Shown: positions 36,386-48,368 of the stretch, piece after piece
Layout of the letters: each line of letters starts with the position of its first letter
Position numbering within the stretch: position 1 is the first letter of the stretch
Origin: Archivesica marissinica
Lineage: Eukaryota > Mollusca > Bivalvia > Venerida > Vesicomyidae
Assembly: GCA_014843695.1 (NCBI GenBank)
Contig: CM026390.1
Span: 60,292,598-60,356,597 of the forward strand
Direction of reading: 5' to 3'
DNA: 64,000 bases
Notes under the pieces: generated by a model
Told to the model about the DNA's origin: nothing
What the model saw: the letters and a program-made list of their open reading frames with translations, nothing else
Database searches by the model: none
Translations under genes and position numbers: made by a program

Positions 36386-36642
36386 TTAACTCTTTCAGCG
36401 CCGAATAAATTCAGAGCATGTGCAAACAACATAGACCCAGATCAGCCGCGGCGTAACGCCGCGTCTGATCAGGATCTATGTTGTTTGCTATTCGGACAGG
36501 TGCTTCAGCTCAGCTCAGCTCCACTGTCTGAAGAGCAATCAGCATATAGCCTGATCAGACGGCATGTTCTGTTCTGTCCGATCGGGTTCTCTACATTTTT
36601 ACAAAGCCGCTTTTATGCGACATTGGCGGTGAAAGAGTTCAA
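36386..36642. mobile_element. MITE with ACTCTTTCA terminal repeats and long internal hairpin
   Basis: Ends TTAACTCTTTCAGCGCC and GGCGGTGAAAGAGTTCAA are inverted repeats. Inside, GCAAACAACATAGA (36421) pairs with TCTATGTTGTTTGC (36476), and further GATCAG and CGCCGCG pairs make a long stem. No open frame is present, so this is non-autonomous. Confidence 0.75.
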
Positions 36643-36647
36643 TAAAA

Positions 36648-36920
36648 TGGATGAGTTGGTCAGTGATTAACACGCACTGACTCCTAATCCAGTGATCGCA
36701 GGTTCGATCCCCGCTATATCATACTAAAATATCCCAATATCATGTATATTGGATGAGACCGTAAACTGAGATCTCGTGTCTATGAGTTACACCATGCACG
36801 TAAAAGAATACAGACGATATTCGATTCGAATGAAAGGATGCTGTGTCTGTATATGTTAAAATGACTAATCACTTCGAGAGGCGTCACTGATATGGGCAAC
36901 CTGTTGCGACGGTAAATAAA
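36648..36920 (+). mobile_element. S3-bodied SINE with tRNA-Met-like head
   Basis: The head shares ATGGATGAGTTGG with 35576, has box B GGTTCGATCCCC, then an S3-type body (CATGCACGTAAAAGAATA) and tail (GCGACGGTAAATAAACGC). Confidence 0.72.
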
Positions 36921-37502
36921 CGCAACACTTACATGTACACACAGCTTTTAAATACAAGTATAATTGTGTGTACAGGCGCATAGCTGACTATAAGCAAACT
37001 ACGTAAATGCGTATACACTGTTACATAGCCAAAAAGTTAATAAAATTACTAGTCCGAAAAATGCAATAAAAACAAGAGCCATAAGGGTTCGATACAATAG
37101 TCTTGTAGAGTATCTTTACTCTTTCATTAGAAATAATCCAGCCAGCTTGCGAATTATCTAAAAGACAACAAAACTCGGAAAGACATTCTAAAAAGTACGA
37201 GCATTTCATAGACAAACACAGCTGATTATGTGGCGGGAAATGGCTCCAGATTGCACCACAGACGTTACTGGGAAATATTTTCCTCGGAAGAGCATGCCCC
37301 CCATAACCCATAGATGTTTTGCGTATATATTACATTGAGCCTAGCTACGCCCCTCGTATACAAACGATACGCTGGTATTTGCTCATAATTCTATCTATTA
37401 TGTAATAACGAATCATAATTATTTGCTTTATGGAAATATTACCAACATTTGTAACAAGTTCTCAGTCAGTTGTCATGGAATAATCCGTTCAGAATTTATG
37501 TT
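36921..37502. other. Spacer, no gene supported
   Basis: A 96-codon minus-strand frame (37021-37311) is cysteine-rich but unrecognised and has no flanking gene structure. Confidence 0.45.
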
Positions 37503-37772
37503 TTACGTTTATTTATCGTCGCTACCGGTTGCCCATATGAGCGACGCCTCTGAAGAGATTAGGTATTTCAGATTGTTGGATGATAGTGCAATGATACAGA
37601 CAGATACCTATTCCAGAATCTCCTCTGGGTTTTTTGCGTGCACAGTGTAAAACACCGACACGGGACATTGGTGTAAAGTCCCACCGGAAAGACTTAATTA
37701 TATTAGGGTTAGATCGAACCCTGGATTCCCAGTCCATCGTGTTAATCACTAGACTACGAATCCGTCCGTTCA
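37503..37772 (-). mobile_element. SINE S3, head decayed
   Basis: Tail hairpin, body and a shortened head. The box B region is deleted (GGTTAGATCGAACCCTGG on plus). Confidence 0.82.
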
Positions 37773-37934
37773 GAAACAATTCGACATTGTTTATATAGCC
37801 CATTGTCGATTAGAATCGAATTACTTTCTGTGCACATAAATTTCAGTTCAAATTTAAAAAAATTATTATTTGTATATTACCTCCCTTTATGGATATGTAT
37901 TTACAAAATAATCAATAACAATGCACAAACTGTT

Positions 37935-38418
37935 TTAAAGCGACATTACATCGCAAAAAAGGAAATCATTTTTGTTCACGCATTGTTGCTACAAATTCTT
38001 CTGAATACATTCGACAACTAACATTGAATCAATAAACATTGTTTTTGTGGTATACAAACGTTCCAACTTGCAAGTAGGATTTCATATAGCGGACATCCAC
38101 GCTCCTCAATTTATGCTTGGTTGTCATTGGAGTCAATACTAAATACGCGTTACTTTCGTTTGAGATAATTTAACTAAGATTAAGCACACATGTGAGATAT
38201 CACGGTAAATATGTACCATAGCTCGTGTTATTCAGAATAAACGCGTTGTATTACACATGTATGTCGACCCTATTTATATGATTTCATTATATCAAAAAAC
38301 CGCGTATACGACGTTTGTTTATTTGTTGAAATACTCCATTTTTGATATTGCCATATAATAGCATATTACATTCTGCAGACATTTGCATTTTCACCGATGT
38401 AGTGTCGCTTTGGTTTAA
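37935..38418. mobile_element. TTAA-flanked MITE, piggyBac-like ends
   Basis: Left end TTAA-AGCGACATTACATCG and right end CGATGTAGTGTCGCT near TTAA are inverted repeats. The right end carries five extra bases before its TTAA. There is no transposase frame. A TTAA target with such short inverted ends is typical of piggyBac-derived MITEs. Confidence 0.7.
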
Positions 38419-38994
38419 ACATATATATTCGATAATAATGTACATTACATATACATTGTATACAAAACGAAAATGGATTAAATCGGAAGCTTAAAGCTAG
38501 TGTCGCTTTAAGTTGAATACTAAGCAGAATTGGGACTTTAACATATACTGCGCTTATAATATACACGGATTAAGCGTTAAATGTGGATGTGCATTATTAA
38601 ATGTTCAACAGATACACCCAAATCACAGGCAATAATGTAACACAATCTGTTTAAACCAACCATGTAACACGTCATAAATCAGTGTTTCCTTATACATACG
38701 TTTATCTGTATGAAAACGTATATCATTTATGTGCAACTTGTCGTATCTATTTTATCTGAGGAAACAATGATCAAAGCGGATGCGACAAACTGCCGCCCTT
38801 TATCAGGATGCACACAGTGTTTTCGGATATGTGTACATATACTGTGTGCAAACATACTATGTACATTAAAGTGTATCCTGTAATATAATGCGTGTTGAAG
38901 GACAAATGCCACGCTCTCTATTATGTAAATCAAAATAAGAATATGTATATTTTACTATAGGCCGACATCGAACTATGAGATCTGACACATGTCT
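38419..38994. other. Unique spacer, one further MITE end
   Basis: AGTGTCGCTTTAAG at 38500 looks like another end of the TTAA-type MITE. Otherwise nothing was recognised. Confidence 0.5.
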
Positions 38995-39672
38995 AGTACC
39001 GATGGACTAACTATTGGAGGTTCAATCCACATGTCTATAGTACCGGTGTACTACCGATATCCAGTATGTCCCTAGCATCTTCAATCCACGTGTCTATAGT
39101 ACCGGTGTACTAACGATAGCCAGTATGTACCTAGCATCTCCAATCCACATGTCTATTGTACCGGTGTACTAACGATAGCCGATATCCCTATGAGGTCCAA
39201 TCCACATGTCTATAGTACCGGTGTACTAACGATAGCCGATATCCATATGAGGTCCAATCCACATGTCTATAGTACCGGTGTACTAACGATAGCCGATATC
39301 CCTATGAGATCCAATCCACATGCCTATAGTACCGGTGTACTAACGATAGCCGATATCCCTATGAGATCCAATCCACATGTCTATAGTACCGGTGTACTAA
39401 CGATAGCCGATATCCCTATGAGATCCAATCCACATGTCTATAGTACCGGCGTACTAACGATAGCCGATATCCCTATGAGATCCAATCCACATGTCTATAG
39501 TACCGGTGTACTAACGATAGCCGATATCCCTATGAGATCCAATCCACATGTCTATAGTACCGGTGTACTAACGATAGCCGATATCCCTATGAGATCCAAT
39601 CCACATGTCTATAGTACCGGTGTACTAACGATAGCCGATATCCCTATGAGGTCCAATTCAAGTCTAGTGCCA
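38995..39672. repeat. 57-bp minisatellite array
   Basis: About 12 units of 57 bp, core CTATAGTACCGGTGTACTAA, then CGATAGCCGATATCCCTATG. The first three units are diverged. The unit is 19 codons, so the plus-strand frame of 163 codons is an artefact. Confidence 0.96.
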
Positions 39673-39769
39673 GTGGGCTAAATGTAACCAATATAAGTAG
39701 CAGCTTATCTGTACTGATTTGCCGGTCGTTGTTGAACTATTTGAGTCCGTGTTTTTGTTGTTGTTTTTT

Positions 39770-40050
39770 TACGTTTATTTATCGTCGCTACCGGTTGCCC
39801 ATATGAGCGACGCCTCCTGAAGAGATTAGTTATTTTAGATTTTGGAGGATAGTGCATGATACAGACAGAGACCCATTCCAGAATCTCCTCTGGTTCTTTT
39901 ACGTGCACGGTGTAAAGCACCGACCCAAGATCTCGGTTTAAAGTCCTATCTGAAAGACTGTTAATTTTGTTAAGGTCAGACGGGGGATCGAACCTGCGAT
40001 CCCGGGATTACCAGTTCAATGTGTTACCACTGGACTACATATCCGTCTGT
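39770..40050 (-). mobile_element. SINE S3, full length
   Basis: A-rich end (T run on plus), tail hairpin, body and complete head with box B GGTTCGATCCCC. Very close to the copy at 11312-11601. Confidence 0.92.
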
Positions 40051-40053
40051 ATT

Positions 40054-40463
40054 ATCGTGAGAGGTGCTAGATATATTAGATAGTGTTTGATTTATCGTCG
40101 CGACCTGGTACATATTTGATGATGATATTTACGTTCAGTGTTATTTGAATATGCTTTAATATGGCATTCATAGATATCCGTCTAACAATAGTTTATTTAT
40201 AACAGCGACACTTGTAACATTGAACAATACATCATACATCGAAACATGTATACATGTTGAACATGGAATACATTATAAAGTGCGACGTTATCCGACACAC
40301 AGCCATGTGTTGTGGATTAGTTGTGGGTTTGGGTTATGCAATACGGTTAATGTTCAAGTACTAGTACAACTTGTAGTATTCATTAAAGGTGATATCACTA
40401 ATGTAGTCAAGTATGTAAATCTACTACCATTCTACCAATGGTATACACGTCTAGGAAACTTAG
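40054..40463. other. Unique spacer, no gene seen
   Basis: No coding or repeat signal was recognised. Confidence 0.5.
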
Positions 40464-40712
40464 TCTGTCCGATTAGCGCAGTGGTTAGCGCACTCGCTTC
40501 TCACCAATGCAGCCCAGGTTCGATCCTCGAACCGGGAAGTATGTGAGATGGTACGGTGGTTGCCAGATCGGACATATGGGTTTTCCCCGGGTACTCCGGT
40601 TTCCTCCCACACGAATGACCACATTTACGCTTTCATCCGCGCCAACGACAGTGATTAATATAAGTTGTTAAAACTTGCTTCGCAATCGTTGTAAAATAAA
40701 TAGCAGTTTAAA
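40464..40712 (+). mobile_element. SINE S4, full length
   Basis: Head CTGTCCGATTAGCGCAGTGG with box B AGGTTCGATCC, body TACTCCGGTTTCCTCCCACA, and a tail with TAAAATAAATAGCAG. Confidence 0.9.
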
Positions 40713-41099
40713 AAAAGGAAAATAGTTATAGATCTACATTTGCAGTGTCCCTTCTGCCCCTTATAGGAGTGATGGAGTAAGCCTTGAACATTGAATTGAA
40801 TGGAATATAAAGAGTGTTATCTGGGTCGATTACGTCTTCGGCAACAACTGCACATTTCTTACACTCTCTACTTTTTCTCTTCAATACACAATGTTGGCAA
40901 GTTCTGGACTCTCATTGTCAAGGTATGCGCGCACACACTTTAAATGCCATTGAAATGCTATCACGCGTGCGTTTTTTAGCGAACAACTGACCTGAAACAA
41001 TACTGAGAGGCACTGAAAGGGGACCCTCCAAATAGTGTTCACAATTCTATGTATGCCTTTGTTGTTCTGTCGTCCTATCTTATTTTGATAGGGGCAAAA
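40713..41099. other. Unique spacer, no gene seen
   Basis: Nothing was recognised. Confidence 0.5.
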
Positions 41100-41104
41100 T
41101 ACCG

Positions 41105-41460
41105 AGAAGAAAACGACTGAACAATTTGGCTTCTAATCGTCTTGACGTGGACGCAAAAGGAAGACGACGAAGACGACTAGATAAGTTGGCGTATATTCGT
41201 TTTGACGGGTACGAAATAACGACAAGACGACGTCTGGACAATTTAAATGTTTTTCTGCATGTTCGTCATTTCGTCATAGCCGGATGTAAAATGCCACACC
41301 AAAACGAATATACGTCATTACGGCAAATTGAAGTCCCCACATTGTCCGTTTGTCGCATGTTTGTCTTCGGGCGAACTACCGACATCACGACAAATAGACA
41401 AGTTGACGTATTTTCGAAGTTATTGCGTTTTCGTCATTTCGTTTTCGTTCAGTCGTTATT
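41105..41460. repeat. Foldback element with multiple internal inverted repeats
   Basis: AACGACTGAAC at 41112 is inverted at about 41446, and the 15-mer CGTATATTCGTTTTG (41190) is perfectly inverted at about 41299. Many GACGA/TCGTC motifs alternate through the segment. Probably a foldback MITE; its ends are not sharply defined. Confidence 0.5.
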
Positions 41461-41505
41461 TATAGTGACATCGCATTTGTCGTCTCTTCGCTATATCCCA
41501 TTACC

Positions 41506-41541
<36 letters not shown>

Positions 41542-41553
41542 TATAATAATAAA
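41506..41553. repeat. (AAT)n microsatellite
   Basis: About 14 AAT/TAA repeats with one slip. Confidence 0.95.
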
Positions 41554-41634
41554 GACTTTATTTAGCGAAGGAACTCATTTGAAGAATTAAGTCTTAGTTT
41601 AATCATATTTTTATTGCTCGATTCGTTTTGCATA

Positions 41635-41827
41635 TACAATCAAACCTGTGCTAAAGGCCACCTCCGAATAAAGGCCGCATATGAAAACCCTGTCTCTAAA
41701 GACCACCATTTTCTCTCCCGTCGAGCCATTTCCAATGTATTTTAACCCTCTATTGAGAGACCACCTGCCAACAAAGGCCACTTTTTGACTTTCCCGAGTG
41801 TGGCCTTTATAGACAAGTTTGACTGTA
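41635..41827. mobile_element. Pogo/mariner-type MITE
   Basis: 193 bp between TA dinucleotides. CAATCAAACCTGTGCTAAAG on the left is inverted as TAGACAAGTTTGACTG on the right. Internal GGCCACC/GGTGGCC-like pairs extend the fold. A TA target and CAGTCAAAC-type ends fit the pogo branch of Tc1/mariner. Confidence 0.72.
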
Positions 41828-42616
41828 CATGTGACCACAACACATAACGAATTAAAGAATGGCAAGCGGGTCGGGCCACAGGTTCTAGCAACATTAGTCC
41901 TTCCAGATAACAATTAAGTCAATCTACCATGAGGCCCTCAACAAATTAAAACATGAAATAGCATAATGAAACATGTAAACAGGAACAATTACAACTAGAC
42001 CATGGCAGTCGATCCTATCACATCATTAAATGAGGATGTTTCGAATGATATAGTCTTGGAAGAACAATAGCAATTATATATACATGCATACTTTGCATGC
42101 GTTGCGCCCGCGCGCGCGGTCCGTGGTTCGAGCATCGGATTAGAAATCGAGAACGCCCCGGTTCAATACTCTTAGAGTACATGTGCAAGAAACCTCACAC
42201 GCATTGCCACCACAGAGCTGAGTGAAGAGGTACTAGGTTGCGCGGCGCACTCGAACAACCATTGTACTTTGTAGTCGAACGCATTGTTTTATGTACATTG
42301 TATTACAATTCAATAGCGTAACTGTGTACGTACACGGGTGGATGGGTCGTATCCTGATATGGGAAATGTGTGATGCGGATATGATATTGAGCATGCTATA
42401 GTAGTTATTTCTTCAATAATGGCGTATCTAACCGGTATTTATAGGAGATAATACATACAGCTTAAATATATAATTTGTACATTGCATATCGAAATTCTAT
42501 ATCTCTAATTCTATATAATCCGCATGCGTTCCCGGCATGTTAATTAATAGGTTTGCTATAATAGTCTATTCTCGTCTTATCTATATTTATGACGCACGAT
42601 TGTATTTTTTATTGAA
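41828..42616. other. Mostly unique sequence
   Basis: A weak tRNA-like patch near 42115-42165 (GTTCGAGCATC, CCGGTTCAATAC) may be SINE debris. No gene was recognised. Confidence 0.45.
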
Positions 42617-42688
42617 TTTAGTTTAAATTTATTCTACAACGATTGCGAAACAAGCTTTAACAAGTTATATTAACCACTCTCGTTTATT
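42617..42688 (-). mobile_element. S4 SINE 3' fragment
   Basis: Only the tail (ACGATTGCGAAACAAGCTTT on plus) remains. Confidence 0.7.
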
Positions 42689-42989
42689 TGCAATATTCGA
42701 AGGTTTAGCAGTATATAGTTGTATGGGTGTTTCAATGTTGCAACCAAGGTTGACGTTACATTACGGAAGTAAGTGTCTATAGTGAGCACCTCTATAATTC
42801 TGCATTTGCCGCCAGGTGCCGATTTTTTATAATACAATACCGCATATCTTTATCTACATCTAAGATTGTGATAGTCGGAGTGGTCTTGTTTGGTGACATA
42901 CTTTTTGAATGAAAATAAATAAATAGCTATAAACATGGTTGCATAATCACAATACTATTGTTGTCTACACTTGATGTCATTTCAATTAT
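42689..42989. other. Unique spacer, no gene seen
   Basis: Nothing was recognised. Confidence 0.5.
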
Positions 42990-42995
42990 ATCCAT

Positions 42996-43095
42996 GTGAT
43001 ACTCCGTATCATTGCACTATACTCCAATAATCTGAAATGACTAATATCTTCAGGAGGCGTCGCTCATATGGGCAACCGGTAGCGACGATAAATAA
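42996..43095 (+). mobile_element. S3 SINE 3' fragment
   Basis: End of body plus intact tail hairpin and GATAAATAAGCG. Confidence 0.75.
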
Positions 43096-43103
43096 GCGTA
43101 AAC

Positions 43104-43195
43104 AAAAATGTTGATATTATTAGAGTCGGGCGGGGGATCAAACCTGCGATCAATGGATTCGCAGTCCAGCGTGTTAACACCTACACCCGTATCTG
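43104..43195 (-). mobile_element. S3 SINE head fragment
   Basis: Box B (GATCAAACCTGCGATCAATG on plus) and anticodon arm of a diverged head. It lies just left of a younger full-length S3. Confidence 0.7.
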
Positions 43196-43205
43196 AGTAA
43201 AATGC

Positions 43206-43501
43206 TGACATTTTTGTTTACGTTTATTTATCGTCGCTACCGGTTGCCCATATGAGCGACGCCTCCTGAAGAGATTAGTCATTTTAGATTTTTGGAGGAT
43301 AGTGCAATGATACAGACAGAGACCCATTCCAGAGTCTCCTCTGGTTCTTTTCCGTGCACGGTGTAAAGCACCGACACGAGACCTCGGTTTACGTCCCATC
43401 TGAAAGACTGTTAATTTTATTAGGGTCAGACGGGGGATCGAACCTGCGATCCCTGGATTACCAGTCCAGCGTGTTACCACTGGACTACAGATCCGTCTAA
43501 C
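43206..43501 (-). mobile_element. SINE S3, full length with 10-bp target-site duplication
   Basis: Complete head, body and tail. AGTAAAATGC occurs at 43196-43205 and 43502-43511. Confidence 0.92.
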
Positions 43502-43857
43502 AGTAAAATGCCTCCCAATTTATACTTGAGCACTTTATATATCCCTTATAGCTTGCCGAAATGCATAACTTGTTCGTGAACCAGAAGCTGCAAGACAATA
43601 GATATTTCCGATGGCACATAATTACACAGTATCTGTCAGGCAGAGTTTGTATAAAACGCTTCTTATAGCAGCTGTCTATTACGAACAATTTCGGCGCCAA
43701 CATTTTATTGTTAAAAAACACTGCGGTAGAACATTGTCGTCTGCTACGATGGTATTTGGCATAACGTGGTGTAGATTGTTCGTTAATGCTATTCTCAGAC
43801 CCATTTGCATTTTCTTCGTTATTGGTGTATTTAGCGACTATATCTTAAAATAGTTTG
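43502..43857. other. Unique spacer, no gene seen
   Basis: An 80-codon plus-strand frame (43611-43853) has no recognisable domain. Confidence 0.5.
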
Positions 43858-44152
43858 TGTATTTTACGTTTATTTATCGTCGCTACCGGTTGTCCATATG
43901 AGCGACGCCTCTTGAAGAGATTAGTCATTTTAGATTGTTGGAGGATAGTGCAACGATACAGACAGAGACCCATTCCAGAGTCTCCTCTGGTTCTTTTACG
44001 TGCACGGTGTAAAGCACAGACACGAGACATCGGTTTAAAGTACCTAACGAAATACTGTTAATTTTATTAGGATCAGACGGGGGATCGAACCTGCGATCCC
44101 TGGATTACCAGTCCAGCGTGTTACCACTGGACTACTGGACTAAAGTTCCGTC
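43858..44152 (-). mobile_element. SINE S3, full length
   Basis: Complete copy. The head contains a 9-bp duplication of GGACTACT near 44130. Flanking TAAAATA may be a short target duplication. Confidence 0.9.
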
Positions 44153-44279
44153 TAAAATATTTAATCTTTGTTCTGTATATATACCTACTATAATACTCAT
44201 ATTTGGCAAATTAATATTAAACATTTACGGTACACCTTCCATGTGTATATTCTTAATTAAATGATGTAATTCTCGATTA

Positions 44280-47045
44280 TAGATATATGCATTTAGTATA
44301 TATAGTTGTATATATCGTATGCGACATATAGTATATATATAGTTGTATATCGTATACGACACATAGTATATATAGTTGTATATCGTATACGACACATAGT
44401 ATATATAGTTGTATATCGTATACGATACATAGTATATATATAGTTGTATATCGTATACGACACATAGTATATATATAGTTGTATATCGTATACGACATAT
44501 AGTATATATAGTTGTACTTCGTATACGACACATAGTATATATAGTTGTATATCGTATACGACACATAGTATATATATAGTTGTATATCGTATACGACACA
44601 TAGTATATATATAGTTGTATATCGTATACGACATATAGTATATATATAGTTGTATATCGTATACGACACATAGTATATATATAGTTGTATATCGTATACG
44701 ACATTTAGTATATATAGTTGTATATCGTATACGACACATAGTATATATATAGTTGTATATCGTATACGACATATAGTATATATAGTTGTATATCGTATAC
44801 GACATTTAGTATATATAGTTGTATATCGTATAGTATATATAGTTGTATATCGTATACGACATATAGTATATATAGTTGTATATCGTATACGACATATAGT
44901 ATATATATAGTTGTATATCGCATACGACATATAGTATATATATAGTTATATAACGTATACGACACATAGCATATATAGTTGTATATCGTATACGACACAT
45001 AGTATATATATAGTTGTATATCGTATACGACATATAGTATATATATAGTTGTATATCGTATACGACATATAGTATATATAGTTGTATATCGTATACGACA
45101 TATAGCATATATAGTTATATATCGTATACGACATATAGTATATATAGTTGTATATATCGCATACGACTATAGTATATATATAGTTGTACATCGTATACGA
45201 CATATAGTATATATAGTTGTATATCGTATACGACATATAGTATATATATAGTTGTACATCGTATACGACATATAGTATATATATAGTTATATAATATATA
45301 TAGTTGTATATCGTATACGACATTTAGTATATATAGTTGTATATCGTATACGACACATAGTATATATATAGTTGTATATCGTATACGACACATAGTATAT
45401 ATATAGTTGTATATCGTATACGACACATAGTATATATAGTTGTATATCGTATACGACACATAGTATATATAGTTGTATATCGTATACGACACATAGTATA
45501 TATAGTTGTATATCGTATACGACATATAGATATATATAGTTGTATATCGTATAGTATATATAGTTGTATATCGTATACGACATATAGTATATATAGTTGT
45601 ATATATCGCATACGACACATAGTATATATATAGTTGTACATCGTATACGACATATAGTATATAAGTTGTATATCGTATACACAATAGTATATTAGTTGTA
45701 TATCGTATACGACATATAGTATATATATAGTTGTACATCGTATACGACATATAGTATATATAGTTGTATATATCGCATACGACATATAGTATATATATAG
45801 TTGTACATCGTATACGACATATAGTATATATAGTTGTATATATCGCATACGACATATAGTATATATATAGTTGTATATCGTATACGACACATAGTATATA
45901 TATATAGTTGTATATCGTATACGACATATCGTATATATAGTTGTACATCGTATACGACATATAGTATATATATAGTTGCATATCGTATACGACATATAGT
46001 ATATATAGTTGTATATCGTATACGACACATAGTATATATATAGTTGCATATCGTATACGACATATAGTATATATAGTTGTATATCGTATACGACACATAG
46101 TATATATATAGTTGCATATCGTATACGACATATAGTATATATAGTTGTATATCGTATACGACATATAGTATATATATAGTTGCATATCGTATACGACATA
46201 TAGTATATATAGTTGTATATCGTATACGACACATAGTATATATATAGTTGCATATCGTATACGACATATAGTATATATAGTTGTATATCGTATACGACAC
46301 ATAGTATATATAGTTGTATATCGTATACGACATATAGTATATATAGTTGTATATCGTATACGACATATAGTATATATAGTTGTATATCGTATACGACACA
46401 TAGTATATATAGTTGTATATCGTATACGACATATAGTATATATATAGTTGCATATCGTATACGACATATAGTATATATAGTTGTATATCGTATACGACAC
46501 ATAGTATATATAGTTGTATATCGTATGCGACATATAGTATATATAGTTGTATATATCGCATACGACATATAGTATATATATAGTTGTACATCGTATACGA
46601 CACATAGTACATATATAGTTGCATATCGTATACGACATATAGTATATATATATATAGTTGTATTTCGTATACGACATATAGTATATATATAGTTGTATAT
46701 CGTATACGACATATAGTATATATATAGTTGTATATTGTATACGACATATAGTATATATATAGTTGTATTTCGTATACGACATATAGTATATATATAGTTG
46801 TATATCGTATACGACATATAGCATATATAGTTGCATATCGTATACGACACATATTATATATAGTTGCATATCGTATACGACACATAGTATATATAGTTGT
46901 ATATCGTATACGACACATAGTATATATATAGTTGTATATCGTATACGACACATAGTATATATATAGTTGTATATCGTATACGACATATAGCATATATAGT
47001 TGTATATCGTATACGACACATAGTATATATATAGTTATATATCAT
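44280..47045. repeat. AT-rich 33/35-bp array, 2.8 kb
   Basis: About 80 units, core CGTATACGACATATAGTATA then TATAGTTGTATAT. Length alternates by one TA step. CGTATACG in each unit is palindromic. Units with ATATCGCATACG or TACATCGTATACG recur in blocks. Minus-strand frames of up to 634 codons are repeat artefacts. Confidence 0.96.
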
Positions 47046-47409
47046 ATCCTTTGGATAACGGTGTACTATTAAACTAATTTTCTGTTAAAGAATTGTTACC
47101 ACGTATTATAGAACTGCGTCATAATACAACTAACTGCATCATAAAAACAATAACCTTTCATACCATTTATTTATAGTATACATAAATGAATACAATTATA
47201 AAGAAAACCACAATTCTCGTCGTCATGCCTACCTATTATTTGCGTATTGACATCTATGTCAATTAGAATATAAAATGCCATACTAGAGCATTGATTACAG
47301 ACAGAATGCTCTTAAATATGGATATACTCTATATACTATACATTTATGCTCGGGAAATTACACCGGATATAATTATGTTCGTATTGATTATAAGATATAT
47401 TATATCATA
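47046..47409. other. Unique spacer, no gene seen
   Basis: Nothing was recognised. Confidence 0.5.
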
Positions 47410-47990
47410 TTAAAGCGGAATTACATCGGTGAAGAAAAAAAAGATTTTAATTATTTAAAAATTTATTTAAGTTTATTTAACGTGGCTACCGGTTTCCCAT
47501 TTGAGCGACTGGCAGTTTACCTAACAACACCGTTCCAGGGCATAGTGTACTTTTTCCTATTATAATGGTATAATTTCCCCCAAATATTTGTCACATAATC
47601 TGAATATTTCAATTAATAAACAAGCGTCGTATACGCCGTTTGTTGACATAGCAAAATAATGTTATTATGGTAAGCAGCCATGGGCAATGCAGCGTGTGTT
47701 TCTTGAATAACAACATTGATGGTACATATTTACCGTTATATCAAACATGTGTACACATGCATATTTATTTTTAGACTTATCTCTTAGCGACAGTATCACG
47801 TGTTTAGCATAGACGCAAATAATAAACAAACATCAATTCAGGAACGTGGCTGACCGTTATATCAAATCCTAATTTCACATTTGAGAGTTTGTAGACCGCG
47901 AAAACACATTTTATAAATTGAAAGTTAGTTTAGTATTCGAATTATTTCGGAAGAATTTATTTGGCATTTTGCGATGCAATATCGCTTTAA
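47410..47990. mobile_element. TTAA-flanked MITE, complete, with a nested SINE piece
   Basis: TTAA at both ends (47410-47413 and 47987-47990). Inner ends AGCGGAATTACATCG and CGATGCAATATCGCT are inverted repeats. Its interior matches 35311-35566 (AACAAGCGTCGTATACGCC). An S5 tail of about 90 bp is inserted at 47455-47545; without it the length is about that of 37935-38418. Confidence 0.75.
47455..47545 (-). mobile_element. S5 SINE 3' fragment nested in the MITE
   Basis: GTTTATTTAACGTGGCTACC tail and GGCAGTTTACCTAACAACAC body, 5' truncated. Confidence 0.75.
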
Positions 47991-48049
47991 GACACAATCA
48001 GTCCGGAAAACAAAACGTTTAATTACGATGGCCAAGCGATAGCTGAAAG

Positions 48050-48186
48050 AGAGGGAGAGAGAATAGGTAATGTGGAATATAAATGCCTTGCCTAAGGGCA
48101 CACTCGTAACGGCTCCAGCGGGGCTCGAATCCGGGCATTTCGCACCTGAAGCGAGCGCGCTATCACTGCGCTATCACGACTTCCAC
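48050..48186 (-). mobile_element. S2 SINE, head and part of body
   Basis: Box B (GGGCTCGAATCCGGGCATTT on plus) and box A (CACTGCGCTATCACGACTTC on plus) are present. The tail is missing. Confidence 0.8.
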
Positions 48187-48212
48187 GTGATATGTCTGCA
48201 TACTTATGTATG

Positions 48213-48368
48213 TACAGTCAAACATGTGTTAGAGGTCACGTCTATTAAGCAGCCAGATTCCCACTATATTGTTTTATTATACATTTACCTCTATTAAGCA
48301 GCCACCTGTGCTAAGCAGCCAATTTATGTGATTCCCTTGCATGGCTGCTTAAGACAGGTTCAACTGTA
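48213..48368. mobile_element. Pogo/mariner-type MITE
   Basis: 156 bp between TA dinucleotides. CAGTCAAACATGTGTTAGAG on the left is inverted as CTTAAGACAGGTTCAACTG on the right. Internal TTAAGCAGCC occurs twice. Confidence 0.72.

Noticed and set aside
37021..37311. 96-codon Cys-rich minus-strand frame
   Set aside because: No recognised domain, no exon boundaries, isolated among repeats; a protein search would be needed to revive it.
42100..42200. Possible further tRNA-derived SINE
   Set aside because: Only weak box-like words and no second copy in the window to define an element.
44225..47045. Tyr/Ile-rich frames of up to 634 codons
   Set aside because: AT-rich 33/35-bp repeat; no start context or conserved domain.
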